The notes: a model not told the origin generated them from the sequence alone. A stretch of 58,504 bases of DNA from Tubiluchus corallicola (GCA_030141605.1 JAQGDQ010001063.1:7501-66004), one strand, 5' to 3'; shown: positions 9,101 through 21,400, counted from the stretch's first letter. A program made the numbers and translations.

Positions 9101-11593
9101 CACATATAAAATGCAAAAGCAACAGAAATCAACTCAAAGCAGAAATGCAATTCAAAGCATAACAAGGACTAACATCAAGCAAAAAATTAATGAAATTCAA
9201 TGTAGAGCAAAAAATAACATCAAACAAAGCAACAAAAATCTACTAAAAGCAAAAATGCAATTGCACTCAGAATAAAAGGAAGTTTTCACAAGCAATGCAA
9301 AACGGAATTTAACTTATAGCAAAAAATTATATCTACCAAAATGAAACTCATAGCGAAAGTTTTACAAAGCAAACGCAACTCAACTGAAAGTAAAAGAATT
9401 TTAGCGTGATATACAAAACCTCGGCAAATTTTTAGTTTAAAGTTCAAATTTCAAGTTTACCGCCATGGTATGAACACCTTTTAATTAAGGGGTACAGCAC
9501 CTGTTTATTGTGTAACGCGTTTCTGAAACGCAGGCACTAGTGTGCCCATCTAACTAGAGAATGGCGAAATGCGTGTAACAGTGAAGAACTACTGACGCGA
9601 AACCGAAATTACCTTTCCGAGATTGTTCCCTTTCAATGTTTTGAAGGGTAAATTGTTTAGAGCAAGTCTTAAGAATGGGAGAGGGTTTCCTTTAAGGTGT
9701 GACAAGAACGGCAACATAATTTTTTTCTGGCAAGTCTACAGGCATTATCTTAGAGCTCATTAACTTGAAAAATTCACAAGAAATTTTCAAAACTTGAGCA
9801 TTTATATACCATTTATTATAGACACGCCAGTGAAATCGTTTGTATTATGTATGTAGGATGGGTCAGATGGAAGCATATGTATGTAGGATGGGTCAGATGG
9901 GTCAGAGTGGAAGCATATGTATGTAGGATGGGTCAGATGGAAGCATATGTATGTAGGATGGGTCAGATGGAAGCATATGTATGTAGGATGGGTCAGATGG
10001 AAGCATTTGTATGTAGGATGGGTCAGATGGAAGCATATGTATGTAGGATGGGTCAGATGGAAGCATTTGTATGTAGGATGGGTCAGATGGAAGCATATGT
10101 ATGTAGGATGGGTCAGATGGAAGCATATGTATGTAGGATGGGTCAGATGGAAGCATATGTATGTAGGGTGGGTCAGATGGAAGCATTTGTATGTAGGATG
10201 GGTCAGATGGAAGCATATGTATGTAGGATGGGTCAGATGGAAGCATTTGTATGTAGGATGGGTCAGATGGAAGCATTTGTATGTAGGATGGGTCAGATGG
10301 AAGCATATGTACGTAGCCTATGGCAACACTCAAATGCAAAAATGTTAAGTAACTCCGCGTTTGATAAATATTGAAATTATTCTTCTGATGTTTCTAACTG
10401 GTCAGGATACAACGTTAAGCAGTTCTTCACACACTTGGCATAAACATTTAGCGAATGCATAACTCTACGCAAGAAACCATAACCATTGTTATGATGCCTA
10501 ATCGTAAAAGACCACAAGTATAAAGCATTACTGGACGAATTTATGAATGATAAATAGCTTTTTAGAAATAATTTCTTGTTTAATGCCACATTTTGTAATA
10601 GATTTATTTTGCCAGCCTTCGTAAATATGCATGTCAATGACTGGATTTAGTTTAACATAAAATGGTTTTCAACTGCGAAAAGTTTACAATATTTTTGTCT
10701 GTTATGAGTCATGTATAAATGGATACATACATTAAATTCATTTTAACTAGTGACTATTTATGCTCTGTACTGCTATAAAGCAGTTATCAGGCTAAATTTA
10801 GCACTGCTACTAGCAAATATCATTCAAGCTCATAAATGCAAAAAAGTTGGAGTGGTTAAGAATCTCATTGGCTAAAAATTGAAATGCATTTGAACAATAG
10901 TTCATAGTTTGTGATTGAAGCTTTAGATAGAGGGCACTATCATCATTTACGTGACAATTAGAACCACGTTGATCACCAGAAATGGTCACAGCAATTGATT
11001 AACGATGCTGACAATTATGATTTTCAGGTACACTGAGTCCTGAAAACTTTCTAAGATTCGTCAACAGTAGGGAAGTATCCTCGTCATACATCGACGCTGC
11101 TGTAGACGTATCCCCTCAACTTTCAGAAACGTTTCAACGGTACACAGAAGAATATGCATTCAAGGAAAGAAAGAAATATGAAAAGGACGTCCTGGAAAGA
11201 CTAGTCACGTGGTCGATAACAGAATGGTGGCTTCATGCTCACGATTACTTTCAATTTCTGCGACTGACGGAAGACGGAATGAGACAGAAGACCCAGCAGG
11301 CCTTTGAGGAAGAAAAGGATATTCAGGGGAGACGCATGGGCGTGGCTTATACAATGATAATCATTTCAATAGCTGCCTGGTTAGTGGTAGTGGTCGCCAG
11401 TAAGGGATTCGTTGACAAGATCAGGCACACTGAAATTCGAAGCATGTTGTCTAAAGCTACAACTGCAATGGTAGGATTTGTTTCCGGTTTAGTGCCAAAG
11501 TTAAATCTGAACGAACCCAAGGAAGAAGAACTTATAGAATCAGACGAAAAAGACGAAAAGTCAAATAATTTTAACGAAGTTTCACTAGAGTGA
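6115..11593 (+). CDS. NIT-domain two-pass membrane protein, copy 2 (two exons: 6115-6721 and 11028-11593)
   Basis: Seen: this is a tandem paralog of the gene at 1062-3938, on the same strand and with the same architecture. Exon 1 is again 607 nt with donor AATG|GTAAGT. The acceptor is TGATTTTCAG with the exon starting at 11028, and the phase-1 join gives 390 residues. Membrane segment 1 is about residues 17-37 (VIQVILFSFLPVILVIAQNA). The NIT region carries DKIQEERNASVAYL and IDGKEWASRSLALA. Membrane segment 2 is about 307-327 (GVAYTMIIISIAAWLVVVVA). The tail is about 63 residues, Glu/Lys-rich, ending FNEVSLE. The open frame extends upstream to 5899, but homology with copy 1 starts near ATG 6115, so that start is preferred. 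The 4.3-kb intron carries two SINE-like elements, a LINE tail and two minisatellites. The tails of the two copies are unrelated in sequence while the membrane and sensor parts are similar. Inferred: an outward-facing small-molecule sensor. No catalytic domain is seen. Confidence 0.82.
7072..7527 (-). mobile_element. GC-rich SINE-like retroposon with (CAA)n tail and 11-bp target duplication
   Basis: caattgctatt at 7061-7071 and 7528-7538 bounds a 456-bp block that is far more GC-rich than its surroundings. On the minus strand it ends in a short (CAA)n run at 7072-7085, which is the expected order of body, tail and target duplication for a retroposon. No RNA polymerase III boxes were recognised. 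It sits in the NIT copy 2 intron. The two short open frames in it are not genes. Confidence 0.6.
7630..7900 (+). mobile_element. tRNA-derived SINE
   Basis: A-box TAGTCTAGTGG (7639-7649) and B-box GTTCGAATC (7683-7691) have tRNA-like spacing. An unrelated body follows (gggtaaaagtggggtaatat ... gccgactttaaataatat). Part of the body recurs at about 24926-25066. The head resembles tRNA-Glu/Asp/Gly in its A-box, but there is no clean cloverleaf, so it is a retroposon and not a tRNA gene. Confidence 0.7.
8028..8766. repeat. 43-bp minisatellite, about 17 copies
   Basis: The unit starts cttaatagttaaaggaaaac and ends cttatcctgtg. Most of the variation is aggatg versus agaatg. In the aggatg form ACAGGAT and ATCCTGT can pair as a 7-bp hairpin. 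It lies in the NIT copy 2 intron. The aaaggaaaacaggatga part differs at two positions from the terminus of the inverted-repeat element at 37956-38502. Confidence 0.97.
8936..9075 (-). mobile_element. 3' end of a CR1/L2-type LINE (second copy)
   Basis: Read on the minus strand: ggggcagctgacca, then aggtctttcgctgctcc, then AT-rich sequence ending aaaattgaattgaa. The hairpin with the gtctttcg loop matches the element at 2340-2668. Only the 3' UTR remains. Confidence 0.55.
9847..10314. repeat. 30-bp minisatellite, about 15.6 copies
   Basis: Unit atgtatgtaggatgggtcag plus atggaagcat. The period is a multiple of three, so the array is open in several frames on both strands; these are not genes. 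It lies in the NIT copy 2 intron. Confidence 0.97.
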
Positions 11594-11898
11594 TCGAAGG
11601 TATGAGCTTTGTCTTGCAAATCTAAAATTTCTATTTAGAAGGAGACGTTTCAACATACAGTAATTCTTAAAAATGTTTGTAGCTGTCTGAACTTATCGGA
11701 ATTGTTTCAGAATTGTTTACCATACTCCAATGCAAATTGTTACTCCCATGCTAATCAACAGTAGCTACTGTACAGTATTTTTGCCCTTTGGCTGTGTCAA
11801 TCTGTTTTACGTTATCTGTACAAATGTCTGCAATAAGACAGCATATTCGATGACCTTCACGGTCTCTTAAGAATATCACCTCTTTAAGTTCGTTTCAT

Positions 11899-12795
11899 CA
11901 TGTATGCTCCATCATTGTATCACTGTTTAACCAATCCCTGACCAATGATGAAAGTGATCATGTATGATCCATCATTGTATCACTGTTTAACCAATCCGTG
12001 ACCAATGATGAAAGTGATCATGTATGATCCATCATTGTATCACTGTTTAACCAATCCGTGACCAATGATGAAAGTGATCATGTATGATCCATCATTGTAT
12101 CACTGTTTAACCAATCCCTGACTAATGATGAAAGTGATCATGTATGATCCATCATTGTATCACTGTTTAACCAATCCCTGACCAATGATGAAAGTGATCA
12201 TGTATAATCCATCATTGTATCACTGTTTAACCAATCCCTGACTAATGATGAAAGTGATCATGTATGATCCATCATTGTATCACTGTTTAACCAATCCGTG
12301 ACCAATGATGAAAGTGATCATGTATAATCCATCATTGTATCACTGTTTAACCAATCCGTGACCAATGATGAAAGTGATCATGTATGCTCCATCATTGTAT
12401 TACTGTTTAACCAATCCGTGACCAATGATGAAAGTGATCATGTATAATCCATCATTGTATCACTGTTTAACCAATCCGTGACCAATGATGAAAGTGATCA
12501 TGTATAATCCATCATTGTATCACTGTTTAACCAATCCGTGACCAATGATGAAAGTGATCATGTATGATCCATCATTGTATCACTGTTTAACCAATCCGTG
12601 ACCAATGATGCAAGTGATCATGTATAATCCATCATTGTATTACTGTTTAACCAATCCGTGACCAATGATGCAAGTGATCATGTATAATCCATCATTGTAT
12701 TACTGTTTAACCAATCCGTGACCAATGATGAAAGTGATCATGTATAATCCATCATTGTATTACTGTTTAACCAATCCGTGACCAATGATGAATGT
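11899..12795. repeat. 60-bp satellite-like array, 15 copies
   Basis: Every unit is exactly 60 bp (…accaatgatgaaagtgatca…ccatcattgtatcactg…). AATGATG and CATCATT in each unit can form a hairpin. Variation is mostly at single sites (tgatcc/taatcc, cactg/tactg, ccctg/ccgtg). It starts about 305 bp after the NIT copy 2 stop codon. Confidence 0.97.
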
Positions 12796-12836
12796 GAAGA
12801 ATGTCGTGTAGAAAATCAGTGCCTTTTTATTATATA

Positions 12837-13179
12837 CAGTCGACCCTCGTTAAACCGGACCCCGTTAGCCCAGATATCGGATAAGACGGACGTCATCCGT
12901 GGTAAAGGAAACTGACCAATTTCCGCCCGAGCCCGAGCGCTAAACACAACACGGCCTACCAACTGTACAATAATTTCTTTATCCTCACAGGTTAACTATT
13001 TTAAAGTAATATACAGTATAGTATATAGTGCACAGTATATAGTGCAATGTACATAGGCCTTATTAAGATGATCATTCCTGTATAATGTAAACTGTATATA
13101 GGCATATCGGATCAATCGGTCAATCGGCTAAACCGGACCCCCCCCCCCCCAATTAGTCCGGTTTAACGAGGGTTGACTG
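12837..13179. mobile_element. Pogo/Tigger-like MITE with TA target duplication
   Basis: The 343-bp element starts cagtcgaccctcgttaaacc and ends as its inverted copy (ggtttaacgagggttgactg), one mismatch apart, flanked by TA at 12835-12836 and 13180-13181. CAGT ends with a TA duplication are typical of the pogo group of Tc1/mariner elements. A poly-C run lies at about 13138-13150. No transposase frame. It inserted directly beside the 60-bp array. Confidence 0.85.
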
Positions 13180-13181
13180 TA

Positions 13182-14328
13182 TAGTTTTGAAAGTAGAAAG
13201 TTTTTGCAAATAATTTAGCTATTATACAGACAGGGATAGTTTTAACACGAATAGTATACTAAATCGTATAAAACAAACCAAAATCTAGACACGTGAATGA
13301 AAGTTTTAGCGAATTTTCGAAGCACAAAGATACCATTGAGCATACGTAATAGTTCAGTCCATAATGTTAATAATAATTTTGAATGATTTTTACTTCCTGC
13401 GTGACAAGACAAGAATCGTTTTGCATCTCAAGACAGCAATTTCCCAACAAACATTTAATAGAGCTATCAATACACGTCGCAGGTTTCGACTCAGGACAAC
13501 GACACGGCTAGTGCATTTTTATCTAGGTGGACCATTTGTAGTTTCGTAAATTGGCGTTTTGTGTTACATTTTCTTTTCTAACTTCATGTTATTCTGGGCC
13601 AACGAGGTTCATACTGACGAGCATCGATTGTTAAGCAAAATGACTACCGTATTCTTTGAAATGTCTGTCTATTGCTGACTTTGTTGTGTGTGTAAAAGCA
13701 GCTTATGTATAATTTATGAATAGAGAAGCCAGTTGTTAGTGTCTTTTGATCAAAATAGCTATACCTATTGTAAATAAATGTTGCCTTTGTTTTTACATTT
13801 TTGTTAACTTGTTTACAGTTTCTTGAAATCCATTTATAAATAATCATCCACACGTCACTTCCGTTTCCGTTTAGAAATCAATTATTACACCGTTGTCCCC
13901 AGAGTTGAGAAAGCATTAAGCATCTGAAGCTCAGAACTTTTACCTGTGCAGCTTCAGCAGCGCAGCCAAGGCAACCTTTTTCATTAGTCTACCTCATGAG
14001 CACGTTAGCCATGCTCAATTAACTTCTAGACTACACGCAAGCTTTGCAAGCTTGACTTTTATTCCTTGGCTCAACTGAACAACGCCTTGATACAAGTTTA
14101 ATTTGTCTCAGGTAATAAATCTGCAAGCTGATTGATCTACAGCATAGAGAATTTTCCTAGTGGTGGGTATTAATTTTATATAGAACCTCCTCAGTTATGA
14201 AAAAAAACGTATGCAACGTCAACTTAATTTTGCAACTTAGCACATGTACAGTATAAGGAAATTACAGTGTTACAAAATCTAACCACTACGCTTCAAAATA
14301 ACCCGTGATTTTGTACGAACATGTTCCA
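13182..14328. other. AT-rich sequence, nothing recognised
   Basis: No exon or transposon end was recognised on either strand. The short open frames are unsupported. Confidence 0.4.
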
Positions 14329-14466
14329 GTACGTGAAACGCATTGTTTATTTAACTGTATGTGAAACGCATTGTTTATTTACCTGTATGCGAAACGCATT
14401 GTTTATTTACCTGTATGCGAAACGCATTGTTTATTTACCCGTATGCGAAACCATTGTTTATTTAAG
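14329..14466. repeat. 28-bp minisatellite, about 5 copies
   Basis: Unit gtatgcgaaacgcattgttt plus atttacct, with a shortened last copy. Confidence 0.93.
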
Positions 14467-15816
14467 TGTGTGATTTGTTAACTGTACTTGTGTTTAAGTT
14501 TGTTAAAGGAAAAGAGAGGGGTACTTGAAGTAGGTTTCAGAAAAATCGCCTTAAAATTTTATTTCTTTATAGCAACTTTATGTGTATATCGTACTCGCAT
14601 TGAAAGGAATTTTTGTCTGTTTTCATTTTAAATTTCCCGTAATATTGTTCCGAAGTGGCCGTTGCGTGACGTCATATAAGCACAACGTAAATCAGGGGAA
14701 GAAAAGGAAATGTTAAATTGTGTCCCAAAAAGATTTCCATGCAAATCTATATTACTGAGCTTTTCGCTCACCTGGTGGAAAGACTTAGGTAACTAGATGC
14801 TATCCAAAATGTCAGTATGTAAGTGGCATAAAATTTCAAAACGATTTTTTAAGCTTTATGTAAGTGGAGGGTTTTCTTTAATGTGCTATAAAAAGCATTT
14901 ATATATTTCTAAAAAATGCAATGCGGCAAAATAGCTTTGAAAAGTGTTGCAGATTAAGAAGTTTAACGACGCCATTGCATGCCTCAATTCTGGAACTTTC
15001 GGAAGATCCAAGTTACTGCTTCCAGGAGACAATAGTTGAAACGTGGGACATCGAACCACCCAAATTCCAATGCACCAAAAACACTTGAGCACAGTTGTCA
15101 ACATCAACACCATCTGTCAGAATTATTAGAATTCACACCCTTCTTAAAACTGCCCCAGCTGCTTGAGCAGGGACTTATTAACCAATAGGCTAACTAGGCT
15201 AGAGCCTTGGGCAGGAAAGTTTGAGGGCGCCAGATTTTAGGCGCCCAATTTAAAAAATTCTTATTCTCCTCGGAAAATGTGAATCCGTTCATATTCATGT
15301 AAAGCAAGCACTTACGACACATCACAGCCAGTAACTGGGTCCAGTTGTTATACAAGTGCCACATAACGAAAAGGTGCAAGGTACTACACAACAAGCAGTT
15401 GCCCAGCCTGCTTGTATATAAGTGCTGTTCATATACACGTAGTTAACGATGACCATGTAGAAACTAGGTTAATATTATTACTAGTACACCACAAGTAATT
15501 GTTTAATTTGCTGAATACATAAGCAACGATAAATTCACAATAGAAATGGGCGGAACAGTATAGGTGTCATAAAGTCTTGATACGCCCCTGGGGTTGCTTC
15601 CAGCAAAATAATTCCCTCTGCTTAAGCCGCCCCAAAATTTTAAACCAAGAGTGGATTTCACACTAATAATTGAAGTCTAAGTGCAGACATAGAAACACAC
15701 GACGAACAAATGAACACCCAAATCATTAGGTAAGTGTCTTATCAGTTTTAGCCTCATGCAGCAATACGCTAACCATCAGCGTGGCAAGACCTCTACTTCA
15801 ACAAAGCCATGACCGT
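14467..15816. other. Non-coding stretch with fragments of old repeats
   Basis: A small perfect hairpin, gggcgcc ... ggcgccc, lies at about 15224-15245 in a slightly GC-richer patch. gacgcccctg-like and ccgcccc motifs (about 15580-15640) suggest decayed DNA transposon ends, but no bounded element could be drawn. Confidence 0.35.
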
Positions 15817-15980
15817 AAGGTAGTCGTAGTCAAGGTCATATTCGCACCCCGTCTAGCGCCGCCCTTGACATACGGCAATTGTTCAATAAAGATTCACAGC
15901 AAGGGAAGGTAATCGTAGTCATGGTCATAGCGCCGCCCTTGACATACGGCAATTGTTCAATAAAGATTCACAGCAAGGGA
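15817..15980. repeat. Tandem duplication of about 89/75 bp
   Basis: Both copies carry aaggta(g/a)tcgtagtca, then gccgcccttgacatacggca and aataaagattcacagcaagg. Copy 2 lacks about 15 bp (ttcgcaccccgtcta). Confidence 0.9.
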
Positions 15981-17792
15981 AATCATCAAGATGCGCCATT
16001 GATCTATAACGCAGAGTAATTATTGCTGATCAAACTTGCAGTGGAAGCCAAAATATGAAAAACATGATTATCGAACAAAAGTTTGCTGTACGTATTTGAT
16101 ATTTATAAAATTGAAATTCTCTAAGCTTGCTATTGCAGCTGCTCTGTGATATTTCATTGTATGTTTATGAGTAACATCGCCATCGTCACCGTCATCGCTG
16201 TTGCTAATGGTGCTGCTGGTATGGATGTTAGTGAGAGCGAATGAGTGGGTGTAATGCTGTGAATGCCGTTGCTGCACTGCTACTACAACGAATAAAATTA
16301 ACCCCCTCGCCCCGACTGGTGCCGCCCCCTACGAATCATGGGATCAATCAATTTCTAAACTGTTCAACTTGAGACGGGAACTATTTACCAGTGGTGCGTG
16401 ATCAGGCTGTTGGTTATAGCTGACAGGCTACAACACAATCGGAAATAAGTAAATAGAATCCTGCAATATTATTTGGTAAGTACTAACATGAGATCCTGTT
16501 GCATTTGCACAATATAAACTCAGCATGAGCTGGTTTAACTTACACAAATCAAGTATCACTGAACGACACGATATGCAATAATTCCCGCTCGTCTAACCAA
16601 AACAAATGTCAACTGAATATGTTTCTTTCAAATAAAAGAATGACGCTTTGACGAGTGTCGGACATGTGAGAATCGAGGATCTGAATTGCTCATCGTCAGA
16701 CTGTTACAGTTGTGCTTCAAATTTGACTAATTAATATTTATTGCAGGTAGAAGTAGAAAAAGATAATATATAGAATTACCACGAACAAAATCTGGTTTGT
16801 TCAAGTAAATAATATAATTTTGCAATTAGCAGCTATCACTTTATTACTTACTTGTGTATTAACATATTACTATGTATTATATACAATAGACACCTAAAAG
16901 TCCAAAAATTTCAAATTTTATCACTGCACGCTTAAGCGCGTGATTGACGCATGCGCAAACAACTGATAGCTCATTAATCATGAATCACTTTTAATAATCA
17001 ATCGTTAAATTTTTAATTTCCGTATTTTATAGACGCTGTAGCGGGTACTATATGCTGATAATTTGCACTTGTTATTGTGTTTGTGGAAACGCAATATTGT
17101 GATTAGATTTATTGAAAAAAAACACAATATAAAATAAAATGTCTAAATAAAATGAAACAAAAATAAAAGGGTTTTCCAAAGATCTTTGTTCATTTCAAGC
17201 TTTTTCAATTTAGAATTTAAATTATCATCAAGTCCTTAAAAGTTTAAAGCGAAAAATTAAATAATGAATTAAATTGTACAAACTGAAATTCCTCTTCTCT
17301 CTCTCTCTCTCCCTCCCTCTCACTCCATCCCACTCCAGGTGAAGGTGAGACGTGGGGGGTGATTAGAGAAAGCATGATAGAGGGAGTGGAATTTTTTTAC
17401 AAAAAAACTACCATTTACACTGAAGAAAGAACTAAAAACAACATACATCTTTAAAACGAGAATTTCATCATTTCATATGATTAAAGGAGAAGTCCATCAA
17501 TTTCATCACATCCCGTTTCTCCTCAATTCACTCCAGTCCTTTAGATTACAAACTTGTAATAGCAAAAGTTTGCAAAACCGTCGCACACTCGTACATACAT
17601 GCAGTCAGATGACGGCATTCCTAAAAATCGCCACTCATGCCTAAAATTTCTAATCGAAGTTGGAGCCAGCCGTCAACACATAAAAGGTGACAACAGAAAG
17701 GTGATAGAGGTATCAGGTGCTCAGTTATTAGAAGATAATGAGACCATAATGTTTTTATGGAGATACCACCTGCATATACCATTTCCTAAATA
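15981..17792. other. AT-rich non-coding stretch
   Basis: A CT-rich run (about 17290-17325) is the only clear structure. The missing sodium channel S4 exon was looked for here on the minus strand and not seen. Confidence 0.4.
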
Positions 17793-17910
17793 CAATAATA
17801 ATAATACTAACACACTATATATATATAAAACACACACACTATATATATATATGGTGTGTGTGTTTTATATATATATATATATATAGTGTGTTATTATTAT
17901 TATTATTGTT
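17793..17910. repeat. Large AT/AC palindrome
   Basis: ataataataat-, acacac- and tatata-type blocks on the left are mirrored in reverse complement on the right (ending tagtgtgttattattatt), centred near 17850. It could extrude as a cruciform. Confidence 0.85.
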
Positions 17911-18012
17911 ATTTAGTGTTGTAATATTATGTATACAGATATTATTAGTGTTAGCAACATTATTGTGCAATATAAAATTAGTATGTTGCAACATTATTAG
18001 TCTTGCAATACA

Positions 18013-18031
18013 CATGCACGCAAGCACGCAT

Positions 18032-18095
<64 letters not shown>

Positions 18096-18099
18096 GCAC

Positions 18100-18129
<30 letters not shown>
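18013..18129. repeat. (CA)n microsatellite
   Basis: Mostly CACACA with a gcacgcacgc interruption, about 160 bp from sodium channel exon C on its downstream (intron) side. Confidence 0.95.
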
Positions 18130-18133
<4 letters not shown>

Positions 18134-18285
18134 GGTAACATTTTTGGTGGAAACACTAATAAAAATTCCACTAAGCAGCATTTTTGACTTTTACTTTTTC
18201 ATGCCTTTGTGTTTTTTATAAAAACTGCTAACTTTGGCACTAAAATACAAAATTAAGAAGGCGTATGCGAGTATTTGTGACTTAC

Positions 18286-18414
18286 GCTAAGACAATAACA
18301 GAGAAGTCCAGCCAGTTCCATGGATCACGAAGATATGTATGTCGATTAAGAATAAATCCTCGAGCTATGACTTTAACTACCATTTCTAAAGTGTAAACAC
18401 CAAGGAAGATATAT
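18286..18414 (-). CDS. Sodium channel exon C: S2 and start of S3 of domain I
   Basis: Minus strand: TTATTTCAG acceptor, 129 nt, donor TTAGC|GTAAGT. It reads [20 protein letters not shown], then [17 protein letters not shown] and SVIVLA. The S2 glutamate and the RGF turn are present, as is the RDPWNWLDF motif opening S3, nearly invariant in sodium channels. Length and phase match the 129-nt vertebrate exon exactly. The expected next exon (rest of S3 plus the S4 voltage sensor, about 92 nt) was looked for between 1 and 18285 on the minus strand and not seen. An 80-bp repeat (18481-18716) starts only 66 bp upstream of the acceptor. Confidence 0.9.
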
Positions 18415-21400
18415 CTGAAATAAATAAAATAAGATCTTTCTTAATCTTGTGCGTGGTTAAAAACAGGGCGCGCTAAAAGTAATGATACCTCCTACACATC
18501 ATCACTGTACTACTTCAATGTACAGTATCAATATAAAATGACCAATCAAAAATACATAGTAATGATATCTGCTACACATCATCACTGTACAACTTTAATG
18601 TACAGTATCAATATAAAATGACCAATCAAAAATACATAGTAATGATATCTGCTACACATTATCACTGTACAACTTTAATGTACAGTATCAATATAAAATG
18701 ACAAATCAAAAATACACCAATCGATAAAGAAATTCACTAAGTATGGCATCAATTAGTATTACTACGAATTATAAGGAAAAATAATTGAGCGTTCACAGTG
18801 TGTGCTTAGCGATGGAAGTTAAGAAGCCCGAAGCTTAGTCAGTGGATGGACGAATGACCACCGGGAGAATTGCTTCTAGGCAATTTCATAACCTCTGCCA
18901 GTCCAATGGCTCATCTTAGAACATTACAGTTGATGGGTTCCGTCCTGCTACAATTGTCCTACGAATGAGTTGAAAATATTGAAAGGCGATGACTGTGAAT
19001 CAAAAAGGAAAAGACGCATTGACAACGAGAAGAAAAAATTGGGAGGCAGTGACAATGAATCAAAAAGGTAGAAATGCAAAATGGACATTGAAATCAAGCT
19101 ATGACAACGAACTGAAAAAGTTAGGTGGCAATGACAATGGATTGAAAAAGTAGGGCAGCAATGACAATGGATCGAAAATGTTAAGAGGCAATGACAATGG
19201 ATCAAAAAGGTTGAGAGGCAAAGACAATGAACGGAAAAAGCTGAGAGGCAAAGCCAATAGATCAAAAAGTTGAGAGGCAAAGCCAATGAACAGAAAAGTC
19301 TGAGAGGCAAAGCCAATGAACAGAAAAGTTTGAGAGGCAAAGCCAATAGATCAAAAAGTTGAGAGGCAAAGACAATGAACAGAAAAGTCTGAGAGGCAAA
19401 GCCAATGAACAGAAAAGTTTGAGAGGCAAAGCCAATAGATCAAAAAGTTTGAGAGGCAAAGACAATAGATCAAAAAGTTTGAGAGGCAAAGACAATGAAC
19501 AGAAAAGTTTGAGAGGCAAAGACAATAGATCAAAAAGTTGAGAGGCAAAGCCAATGAACAGAAAAGTCTGAGAGGCAAAGACAATGAACAGAAAAGTTTG
19601 AGAGGCAAAGCCAATAGATCAAAAAGTTGAGAGGCAAAGACAATGAACAGAAAAGTCTGAGAGGCAAAGACAATGAACAGAAAAGTTTGAGAGGCAAAGC
19701 CAAACGATCAAAAAGTTTGAGAGGCAAAGACAATGAACAGAAAAGTTTGAGAGGCAAAGCCAATAGATCAAAAAGTTTGAGAGGCAAAGACAATGAACAG
19801 AAAAGTTTGAGAGGCAAAGACAATGAACAGAAAAGTCTGGGAGGCAAATACAAATGGACTGAAAAGGTAGGTCAGTAATAACAATGGATTGAAAAGGCTG
19901 AAAGGCAAAGACAAACGATTGAAAAGGTAGAGTGGTAATAACAATGGACTGAAAAAGTAGGTCGGTAATGACAATGGATTGAAAAGGTTGAACGGTGATT
20001 GCAACGGATCGAAAATATTGGATGGTGATGGCAATGGACTAAAAATGATGCAATGATGAAAATGAATTGAAAAGATTGGATGTCCGTGGGCAGTGATGGG
20101 AATAGATCGAAAGAGCTTTAGAAAATTTGCATTAGTAGATGACAAAAAGTACTATTATTATCGCTGATCGTGATCAAAGTTGACAAGTTTCCCCATAGTA
20201 CAAAGAATGTAACCTTTCTATAAACCCATTAAAATCTCTGCACGCTTACGCCTTTAAATGAAAGCTGTCAGATATCTAGGTATTTGAGAGATATCGATTT
20301 GATATGGAAACTATTCCTAATAACTTAACAAGAATGGAAACTAGTAAAAAAACAAAAATGCGTATTTTGTACGTTCACGTGGACTCACTATAAAATGCGC
20401 CTCCTTTTTTGCATAGCATACAGATAAAAGAAGTTTAAACCCAAGTTTGTGTAGTCCATCTTCCATGCATCTTGTTTCATTATAAATTCAGAGCTTCCCA
20501 AGATAATGATCTTGTCTTTATATTCCGGGTGATAAGTAATTAAAACCTTATTAACTCTCATGTGTAATTAATTACATTATAAATGTAGCGGTTAATTGCA
20601 AAATGAATTTCTGTATGATGAATATATGAACAGCTACATTTTATTATGTGAATGAGCGTTTTGCACCTACAAACTAGAAACTACAAAGTAATCAAGAAAA
20701 CCTTCGTACTTATCACTTTTAAAATACAAAAGTTGACGTTCCAAAACATTTATTTTTGAAGCTTTCTCTACGCAATGTTTGTCTCTGCTTTTATTTTACT
20801 CTGCTTTTTATATTTAAATACATTAACAACATCAGCAAACCATTCCAGAATAATAGATTTACCTTTTTTCCAAATCCTATCGTTAATTCCAGTACAAGCA
20901 ATCTAAAACAAATTAGGACAAATACCCACTACGGAACGAACTCTGTAATCAAACAAGCAATTCTACTTTGGAATTCTCTATCATTACAGGTTAAACAAAT
21001 CAAGTCCCTATCAGCATTTAAAGCAAAATTAAAATCACTAATATTAACCAGATATGAAATACCATCACACCAGTACGACAACATACACGCTAATTCAGAA
21101 TTCATATATTCACGGCCATATTAATTAAATCATAGTTTTTTTTCATTTTTTGTGCATAGTTGTAAATATGTTTGATTTTATTCGCAGTTACTTTCCATTA
21201 CTGCACAGTAGTTTAGATTGCACTGACGCAATTGTCTTTAGCAGTGTAAGTTTTTATTAACTAACACTGATTGATCATCTCTGTAAAGTTTTTATCAGTG
21301 ATTATCAATGTATTTTAATAGCAAATAAAGATTATTACATATATATATATATGTCTCCCATTACTATATAGACTAAGTAAGCGCTGGTTAATAGACAATT

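Noticed and set aside
9847-10374. Overlapping 143-175-codon frames on both strands
   Set aside because: 30-bp repeat open in several frames; inside the NIT copy 2 intron.
8028-12795. CRISPR-like regularly spaced repeats
   Set aside because: Units are directly tandem without unique spacers, there are no cas genes, and the DNA is eukaryotic.
14755-14790. Possible donor (CCAG|GTGAGC, minus strand) for the missing sodium channel S4 exon
   Set aside because: The sequence upstream of it does not translate to the S3-S4 motif in any frame.
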